The notes beneath the pieces were generated by a model, which worked only from the letters and a program-made list of their open reading frames with translations, did no database searches and was not told where the DNA came from. Of a DNA stretch of 11,309 nt, positions 6,701 to 11,309 are shown piece after piece; the stretch's first letter is position 1, and every line of letters begins with the position of its first letter. The position numbers were made by a program, and so were the translations under genes. Origin of the DNA: Oscillospiraceae bacterium (GTDB lineage Bacteria > Bacillota_A > Clostridia > Saccharofermentanales > Saccharofermentanaceae); contig CADCPU010000355.1 in NCBI GenBank assembly GCA_902803365.1, positions 1 to 11,309 on the forward strand, written 5' to 3'.

Positions 6701-8998
6701 TTATTTTTTACGATTTTTACGATGCTTTGCCTTGATCTCGTACATCTTCTTGTCCGCACTCTCCAAGAGGTCCTGAAGGCTCAGATCCTTCGTGTACGGG
6801 AACGTAAAGATGCCGAACGACAGCGAGAAATAGTACGGTTTCCCGGACGTCTTGTTATACTTCGTGATCGCATTATTGAGCGACTGCTCTATCTTGTGCT
6901 TCATGCCCTCATCGTCGACATACATCAGCGTAGCAAACTCGTCGCCGCCGATTCTTCCGACGATACCGCGCTCGCCGATCGTGCTCTTCAAGATGTCTGC
7001 CGCGGTCTTTATCAGGATATCGCCCTCATCGTGGCCGTACGTATCGTTGACCTTCTTTAAGCCGTCGACATCGGCATATCCGACGAAGATATACTTTGGC
7101 GTACTCTTTGGTTCCTTGAGCATCGCCTTGCCGCGGATCATGAATCCTCTTCTGTTCAGGACTCCCGTCAGTTCGTCCGACTTTGAGATCGTCTCAAGCC
7201 TTATGTTATTGCGCGTCAGGAGCTCAAGGCTCTCATTGAGCCTCATCTTATTCTCCGCGTTCTCCTCCAGGAGGCGGATCGTTCTGACTGCGGAGCTGAT
7301 CTGATAGTTGAAGCTCTCATAAAGATTAAAGATCTCATACGGGATATCGCAGATAACGACACCGTAGATCATGTTACGGATATAGATATTGAGCATTATC
7401 ATGCGCCCGGAGACCTTCTCGAATACGTACGAGAACAGGTTGTTCAGCAGCACGCGGCGGTTGCTCTTGAGCGAAGCGGACAGTTTGCCGTTCCTCATTA
7501 CCGCCTTAAGGAAGAGCTCGCGGTCAGGCACAAAATCGTCCCCGAACTCGTTCTTGATCGGATCTTCGAACAGGAACAGATAGCAATTCTTGATGCCGAA
7601 CCTGTCAAAGTTTGAAAAGAGCGACGCATATGTACTGTTCGAGATACTCTCGAATCCGACAAGGTCCGACGAGATCCTGTAGACCTCGTGCTGCACCTTT
7701 TTCCGTTTGTAGGTCAGATCGATATTGCGCAGCGCGATCGCAGACAACAGTCTCCTGTAGGCATGTGACGTAAGCCCGAGTATCTGGCTTCGCTTCTCCG
7801 TATCTGTCGCTCCCGCGCTCATCATCTTCTCCATCGACTCGAAGATGACCAGGAACCTGTCAAGATCGAGTTCCCAGAGGGTATCAGCATTCAGGAATCG
7901 GTCGAATGCCTTTTCGAGATGGATAAAATCATCATCCGTCGCATCTGTCGTGCGGTGCACATTCGTAAATGCATTGATGAATTCCTTATATGCGCTGAAG
8001 AGAAGACTCCTTCTCTCATTGCTCTCGCTGTGATCGAAAACATACGAGAACGAATCCTCGATCATCGTCTCGATATCGGACGCCTCGTCAAAACCGTAGC
8101 CGAACTCGCTCGACTCGATCCGCTGTCCGCCCGATCTCATAATGGAACTTCGAAGGATCAGCCTCGATGGCAGGATCTTGTCCTTTACGACTCCCGTCTT
8201 CAGGAACTCGAGCGCCTCTGTTACGGCCGTCCGTCCGAGCGCCACGGCATCCGCGTACACGCTCGCGAGTGCCGGGATCATGTAGACGTCCTTATCCACA
8301 TTGTCAAAACCAACGAAAGCAATATCCTCTCCGACCTTGAGTCCGAGCCTTCCGGCCGCATCGTATCCGCTTATGGCCATCCTGTCGTTCGCGAAAACGA
8401 TCGCCTCTGTATCCTTGTTCTTCTTCAGGAAGTTATAGATCGTCTCGCGCGACCTCTCTGTAAAATCACCGTAGATAACGAGGCTCTCAAGCCCATTGTC
8501 ATTCATGGCCTTCCTGTAGGCATCGACACGCTCTATCGTATCGACATTATCCTGCGGGCCGCCCACCATGACGATCTTCTTGCAGTTCTGCTTCTTGATC
8601 AGGTACTCGACGCTCTCGATGATGCCCGCAGTATTGTCATATCTGACGTTTGGGACATCCTTGCAGTCGCCCGAGATCGTATAGAGCGGGATATCTCCGA
8701 TCTGCTCACGGAAAGCCTCCAGCGAATTTCTTCCGCGGACTCCGCTTACGAATCCGACACCGCCTGCCGCGAGGACGATCAGATCAACGTTGTTATCCTT
8801 GAAATATCTGAAGAGCGTCTGATACTGGTATTCATACTCGCCCAAAAGCAGGTCTTCGGTGACCTTAAAATATCTACCCGGAACTATAAGGAGATTACAA
8901 TCATTATCCTGAGCCGCACGAACGGCACCGCGCGCAACAGAACTGCTGTACGCATCCCTGATATCACCAACTAAAAGCGCAATGTTCAATCGTGCCAT
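6701..8998 (-). CDS. cytoplasmic LacI-type sensor / GAF-like / GGDEF fusion (putative diguanylate cyclase)
   Basis: Predicted cytoplasmic diguanylate cyclase with a sugar-sensor-like input. Residues 1-290 resemble the periplasmic-binding-protein-like effector domain of LacI/GalR regulators (LNIALLVGDI, then FANDRMAISGYDAAGRLG at 202-219 and GEDIAFVGFDN at 223-233), but there is no N-terminal helix-turn-helix and no signal peptide. So it should bind a small ligand in the cytoplasm, not DNA. A helical linker follows, then a GAF-like region (about 440-590) and a helical stretch (575-605). The GGDEF domain (about 606-760) has DELTGVLNRRG (608-618), ADVDGLKKVND (642-652) and RIGGDEF (682-688). The RxxD inhibitory site is absent (GERG at that place). 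Upstream of the ATG, GGAG is too close (1 base), so the G-run GGGGGA about 7 bases upstream may serve as binding site. The ligand is unknown; a sugar is inferred from the family. Confidence 0.88.
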   Translation of the reverse strand: MARLNIALLVGDIRDAYSSSVARGAVRAAQDNDCNLLIVPGRYFKVTEDLLLGEYEYQYQTLFRYFKDNNVDLIVLAAGGVGFVSGVRGRNSLEAFREQIGDIPLYTISGDCKDVPNVRYDNTAGIIESVEYLIKKQNCKKIVMVGGPQDNVDTIERVDAYRKAMNDNGLESLVIYGDFTERSRETIYNFLKKNKDTEAIVFANDRMAISGYDAAGRLGLKVGEDIAFVGFDNVDKDVYMIPALASVYADAVALGRTAVTEALEFLKTGVVKDKILPSRLILRSSIMRSGGQRIESSEFGYGFDEASDIETMIEDSFSYVFDHSESNERRSLLFSAYKEFINAFTNVHRTTDATDDDFIHLEKAFDRFLNADTLWELDLDRFLVIFESMEKMMSAGATDTEKRSQILGLTSHAYRRLLSAIALRNIDLTYKRKKVQHEVYRISSDLVGFESISNSTYASLFSNFDRFGIKNCYLFLFEDPIKNEFGDDFVPDRELFLKAVMRNGKLSASLKSNRRVLLNNLFSYVFEKVSGRMIMLNIYIRNMIYGVVICDIPYEIFNLYESFNYQISSAVRTIRLLEENAENKMRLNESLELLTRNNIRLETISKSDELTGVLNRRGFMIRGKAMLKEPKSTPKYIFVGYADVDGLKKVNDTYGHDEGDILIKTAADILKSTIGERGIVGRIGGDEFATLMYVDDEGMKHKIEQSLNNAITKYNKTSGKPYYFSLSFGIFTFPYTKDLSLQDLLESADKKMYEIKAKHRKNRKK

Positions 8999-9063
8999 GC
9001 TCCAATCCCCCGTTTGCGAGTAAGGCGCCCCATTTGCTCAAGAATCGTTAACTATATGTTGAT

Positions 9064-9072
9064 ATGATACCA
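9064..9072 (-). promoter_or_regulatory. possible extended -10 promoter of the sensor-GGDEF gene
   Basis: On the minus strand TGGTATCAT is an extended -10 element (TGn plus TATCAT). No good -35 is present at 16-18 bases, only a T-run, which fits an extended -10 promoter. The leader would be about 60 bases. Tentative. Confidence 0.4.
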
Positions 9073-9130
9073 CAGAACAGGCACTTAAAAAACGTACCAA
9101 ACGGAATAATTATCACAAATCGCTACAACG

Positions 9131-9162
9131 AAAACGAGAGGTCTCAAAAGATCCTCCCGTTC
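9131..9162 (-). terminator. intrinsic terminator of the carbohydrate-binding lipoprotein gene
   Basis: On the minus strand ACGGGAGGATC pairs with GACCTCTCGT (one bulged A, one wobble) around a TTTTGA loop and is followed by TTTTC. It lies about 38 bases past the stop at 9200, isolating this gene from the sensor-GGDEF gene downstream. Confidence 0.75.
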
Positions 9163-9199
9163 CCGTTAGAGTATTATTATGTCTGTGTGTGTCAGATAA

Positions 9200-10654
9200 T
9201 TACTCAGCTGTGTTGATCTCAGAAGTCTCGACTGTAGTCTCAGCTGTTGTCTCAGCGACCTGCTCGGTCATCTCTTCGCTTGCAGCCGTAACTTCTGCTT
9301 CTGTTGTCTCGGAAACTTCCGGGACTGTCTCTTCAGCCTGTTCCTCTACCGTTGCCTGAGGTGCCTGAGTCGGCGTCGGCTTCGGCGGTCTCTGGCCTTG
9401 TCCTCCCGGTGGAGGTGGCGGAGGCAACGGGTTGCCGTTCTCGTCATAACGCATAGGAGGAGGCAACGGGTTACCGTTCTCATCAAACTCCATTGGCGGC
9501 GGATTCCACTCGCCGTCGCGTTCAGGATCCCAATCCGGTGGAGGCAGCGGTCTTCCGTTCTCATCAAGCGGCGGAGGTCCGAAGAACTGATTAGGGATCT
9601 CGGTAGCCTGCTCGCCGTTAAGGATGAGCGTGCCGCCGTTAAAGATCGCGTCTCCGTCATGATCGCATGTCGAGCGTCCCGTAATATCAATGTAACCGCC
9701 GTTGATAACAATATCTCCGTTGGAATCGATACCGTCAGTATCGCCCTCGGCCATCACGATAGTTATTTTACCGCCATTGATCTCGATGACAGGCTTTTCA
9801 TACGTCTCATCCTTGAGAGATGCATTTATACCGTCATCTGAGGCATTGATAGATACCTCGCCGTCATTGATTACCACATATGTAGCCTCAAGGCCTTCGA
9901 CTGAGTTTATCTCCAAAACACCGCCGTCTATCTGCAGCTTACCGTCTGCATGGACGCCGTCATCATCTGTGTTTATAGTGATATTTCCGCCTCTGATATT
10001 TACGAAGTCTTTTCCGTTGATTCCATCCTCAAGGGCTGAGATGATGTATGTTCCGTCCGTGATAAACAGGCTGTCCTTACTTACGATCGCTTTGCCCTGT
10101 GCGGAATTGATGATGACCCCACCTTCTCCCCCGATAGTGAGATCTGACTTGGACCAGATTACTGCGTTGACCTTGTTATCTTCACTTGTCTCAAAGGCAC
10201 CTGAAGTTGTAAGAGTGTTCTTGCCCTTAAGTGTAATGTTGACAGAATTGGCCTTCTTAACGCAGATCGCTGCAGAGGTCGGATTGGTAATGGACACATT
10301 ATCCAAAGTAATGTCGATGACATCTTCCTTTGTCGCTTCGACAACGATCATTCCGTTATCCGTCTTTCCCGTGATAACGTATGAACCTGCTTTGTTAATG
10401 CTGACCACACCACTCGTCTCGCTAAGATCGATCGTGCTTACTTCGTCTTCAGCGACCGGTGTTTCTTCAACCGGCTCTGTCTCTTCCGCGATATTAGGAT
10501 CCGTAGCAACAGAAGAAACTTCATCGCTAACTTTGTCGATAGCCTTCTCGATCTCCTTCTGATAGCACGCTTCATCGCAACCGGAAAGTACGGTCGCGGC
10601 AATCGCCGCTGACATCAGCAATGCCATCGTTCTTTTGAACTTTAAATTCTCCAT
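9200..10654 (-). CDS. Cthe_2159-type carbohydrate-binding beta-helix lipoprotein
   Basis: A 484-residue surface lipoprotein: signal peptide with lipobox LSGC (acylation at Cys26), an acidic linker (about 50-72), then a domain (about 73-356) matching my recollection of the Cthe_2159 / carbohydrate-binding family. Its hallmarks are VSINKAGSYVITGKTDNGMI, ITLDNVSIT, SAAICVKKANSVNITL, and repeated turns of the type ING/IDGG-xxIxI (INDGEVSINASDDGINA, IVINGGYIDITG), consistent with a right-handed beta helix. The founding Clostridium thermocellum member is reported to bind polygalacturonate, so binding of pectin-like polysaccharide is a reasonable but unproven guess. A Pro-rich repeat segment (about 358-432) and a Thr/Glu/Val tail (433-484) follow. 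The ATG at 10654 is chosen because AAGGAG lies 7 bases upstream and the signal peptide starts there; the frame itself runs on to 10687. It is probably monocistronic. Confidence 0.88.
   Translation of the reverse strand: MENLKFKRTMALLMSAAIAATVLSGCDEACYQKEIEKAIDKVSDEVSSVATDPNIAEETEPVEETPVAEDEVSTIDLSETSGVVSINKAGSYVITGKTDNGMIVVEATKEDVIDITLDNVSITNPTSAAICVKKANSVNITLKGKNTLTTSGAFETSEDNKVNAVIWSKSDLTIGGEGGVIINSAQGKAIVSKDSLFITDGTYIISALEDGINGKDFVNIRGGNITINTDDDGVHADGKLQIDGGVLEINSVEGLEATYVVINDGEVSINASDDGINASLKDETYEKPVIEINGGKITIVMAEGDTDGIDSNGDIVINGGYIDITGRSTCDHDGDAIFNGGTLILNGEQATEIPNQFFGPPPLDENGRPLPPPDWDPERDGEWNPPPMEFDENGNPLPPPMRYDENGNPLPPPPPPGGQGQRPPKPTPTQAPQATVEEQAEETVPEVSETTEAEVTAASEEMTEQVAETTAETTVETSEINTAE
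9407..9577 (-). repeat. Pro-rich tandem coding repeat (DENGxPLPPP)
   Basis: Residues 360-416 of the carbohydrate-binding lipoprotein contain three DENG(R/N)PLPPP copies (LDENGRPLPPP, FDENGNPLPPP, YDENGNPLPPP) with a diverged DPERDGEWNPPP between. The last two copies are in exact 13-residue (39-bp) register and nearly identical in DNA, suggesting a recent duplication. Such segments are usually stiff extended spacers or wall-spanning stalks. Confidence 0.85.
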
Positions 10655-10709
10655 ACATTTTCTCCTTTTCCCCGTGTTGTCATGCATACTAGTAGTGCGA
10701 CAGTGTCAT

Positions 10710-10737
10710 TTTGTATGAACAAATTGTTAATTGCAAG
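10710..10737 (-). promoter_or_regulatory. possible promoter of the carbohydrate-binding lipoprotein gene
   Basis: On the minus strand CTTGCA (complement of 10732-10737; or TTGCAA one base further on) and TACAAA (complement of 10710-10715) are spaced 15-16 bases apart. An AACAA-A-TTGTT inverted repeat (10718-10728) lies between the boxes. The -10 match is only moderate. Confidence 0.35.
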
Positions 10738-11025
10738 AGAATTTTCATTTAATTTTTCGGTAAATTTGTGTGACGAAACGTTTTTCTCAGGTAGAAACAG
10801 TGTCTTTCTCATCCTTGTTTTATCTTTGTCAAGAAATATTGTCATTAACAGGAGGCGTTATAACCCGACTGGTATGCAAGTTCTGGGCTTATCATCGTTA
10901 GAAAATAAAAGATATTTGATTTTCTTGAGTTTTTGCACGAAAGCCGGCCGATTTTTACCTCGACCGCCACATATTTTTACATCCATCCGAGCGCGAAACG
11001 ATATGCGCAGGCATCTCGAAAACCA

Positions 11026-11065
11026 TTACGGATACATCGGCTATTTTACCCCAATGTATCCGTAA
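11026..11065. repeat. 40-bp palindromic repeat unit 1
   Basis: Perfect 12-bp arms TTACGGATACAT (11026-11037) and ATGTATCCGTAA (11054-11065) enclose a 16-base loop that reads TGGGGTAAAATAGCCG on the minus strand. Confidence 0.9.
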
Positions 11066-11099
11066 AATATGGCACTTTACCCACATCAGACTCATTCAA

Positions 11100-11139
11100 T
11101 TACGGATACATCGCCCATTTTTGCCTGATGTATCCGTAA
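11100..11139. repeat. 40-bp palindromic repeat unit 2
   Basis: It has the same 12-bp arms as unit 1 with a 16-base interval whose minus-strand reading is CAGGCAAAAATGGGCG. Here pairing extends outward and inward to a perfect 15-bp stem (11098-11112 with 11127-11141). A T-rich stretch follows on the plus strand (11140-11151), so it might act as a weak terminator. Confidence 0.9.
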
Positions 11140-11162
11140 TTTATTATTTTTGTGCTCGATAA

Positions 11163-11202
11163 TTACGGAGACAAAACGTTTTTTTCTTGAATGTATCCGT
11201 AA
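11163..11202. repeat. 40-bp palindromic repeat unit 3 (diverged)
   Basis: It is again 40 bp from TTACGG to CCGTAA. The right arm ATGTATCCGTAA is intact; the left arm is TTACGGAGACAA, with two changes from the consensus. The 16-base loop reads TCAAGAAAAAAACGTT on the minus strand and shares the A-rich centre of the other units. Confidence 0.85.
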
Positions 11203-11220
11203 TCGGCGTTTTCGAAACCC

Positions 11221-11234
11221 GCCAGCCGCCAGCC
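11221..11234. repeat. tandem 7-bp repeat
   Basis: GCCAGCC occurs twice in direct succession just beyond the palindrome cluster. It could be replication slippage or the edge of a longer repeat element running off the window. Confidence 0.6.
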
Positions 11235-11309
11235 CATTACTGACCCGTAAGCGAATACCCCCTCGGATCAGATCGGGATACCCTGCCACGAAGCAAAGCA
11301 CTTATAACA

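Larger units (their letters stand above)
10655..11309. other. 655-base intergenic region without a convincing gene
   Basis: It holds the ribosome binding site and probable promoter of the minus-strand lipoprotein (up to about 10737), an AT-rich stretch (about 10710-10860), and the palindromic repeat cluster (11026-11202). A GC-richer end with a tandem 7-bp repeat closes the window. Open frames of 60-127 codons cross it on both strands, but they lack well-placed ribosome binding sites and run through the palindromes, so I do not call them. The 8-mer ACAGTGTC occurs twice (10700-10707 and 10797-10804), possibly by chance. Confidence 0.7.

Noticed and set aside
7919..8974. 351-codon plus-strand open frame
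   Set aside because: It lies wholly antisense to the LacI-GGDEF fusion, shows no recognisable domain, and is rich in residues expected from reversed codons of that gene.
9702..10562. 286-codon plus-strand open frame
   Set aside because: Antisense to the beta-helix lipoprotein. Its Ser/Ile/Pro-rich composition reflects the complement of a repetitive gene.
10682..11065. 127-codon plus-strand open frame in the right intergenic region
   Set aside because: Its start lies in the promoter/leader of the minus-strand lipoprotein, it has no ribosome binding site, and it ends within palindrome unit 1, whose CCGTAA supplies the stop. An AGGAGG at about 10851-10856 is about 16 bases from the next ATG, too far.
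11026..11202. CRISPR array
   Set aside because: The units are hairpins with internal variable loops, the intervals are unequal (34 and 23 bases), and no cas gene is present.
11092..11301. 69-codon minus-strand open frame crossing palindrome units 2 and 3
   Set aside because: Its repeated LRIH...VSVI pattern is just the translation of the two palindromes, which happen to be in the same frame. No good ribosome binding site is seen.

Overview
The window looks like chromosomal DNA from an anaerobic Bacillota, most likely a gut or rumen Clostridia (Lachnospiraceae or Oscillospirales/Saccharofermentans-like). The reasons are strong AGGAG-type ribosome binding sites, sigma-A-like promoters with TATAAT boxes, two lipoproteins with classic lipoboxes, a Cthe_2159-type carbohydrate-binding beta-helix protein, and diguanylate cyclases of clostridial architecture. 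The taxon is an inference. No phage, transposase, CRISPR or rRNA/tRNA gene is visible.

Layout. All six substantial genes are on the minus strand, and most have their own promoter and intrinsic terminator. From the left edge: a tiny plus-strand ORF (86-184) converges on a membrane GGDEF protein (206-1399) across a shared two-way hairpin. Two tandem HerA-family hexameric ATPase paralogues follow (1575-3191 and 3412-5031). Then come a lipoprotein with two beta-sandwich-like modules and a Thr/Glu tail (5280-6578), a cytoplasmic LacI-type sensor/GGDEF fusion (6701-8998), and a Cthe_2159-type carbohydrate-binding lipoprotein with Pro-rich repeats and a Thr/Glu tail (9200-10654). The last 655 bases hold no convincing gene. 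They contain the promoter of the last lipoprotein and a cluster of three 40-bp palindromic repeat units.

How the parts may work together. Two putative c-di-GMP synthases lie near two surface lipoproteins, one of them probably polysaccharide-binding, and one cyclase carries a sugar-sensor-like domain. This fits a theme of sensing carbohydrate and adjusting surface behaviour, but the link is inferred from proximity only. The HerA pair stands apart: no NurA nuclease or recognisable defence partner is nearby, and the two copies share a leader element as well as coding sequence, pointing to a tandem duplication. Several starts were moved inward from the longest open frame on the basis of ribosome binding sites, lipoprotein signals or promoter position.

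The most unusual items are the three 40-bp palindromes at the right end, the uneven divergence of the HerA pair (about 54% identity over the N-terminal 170 residues against about 84% over the rest, counted by hand), and small operator-like palindromes overlapping two promoters.
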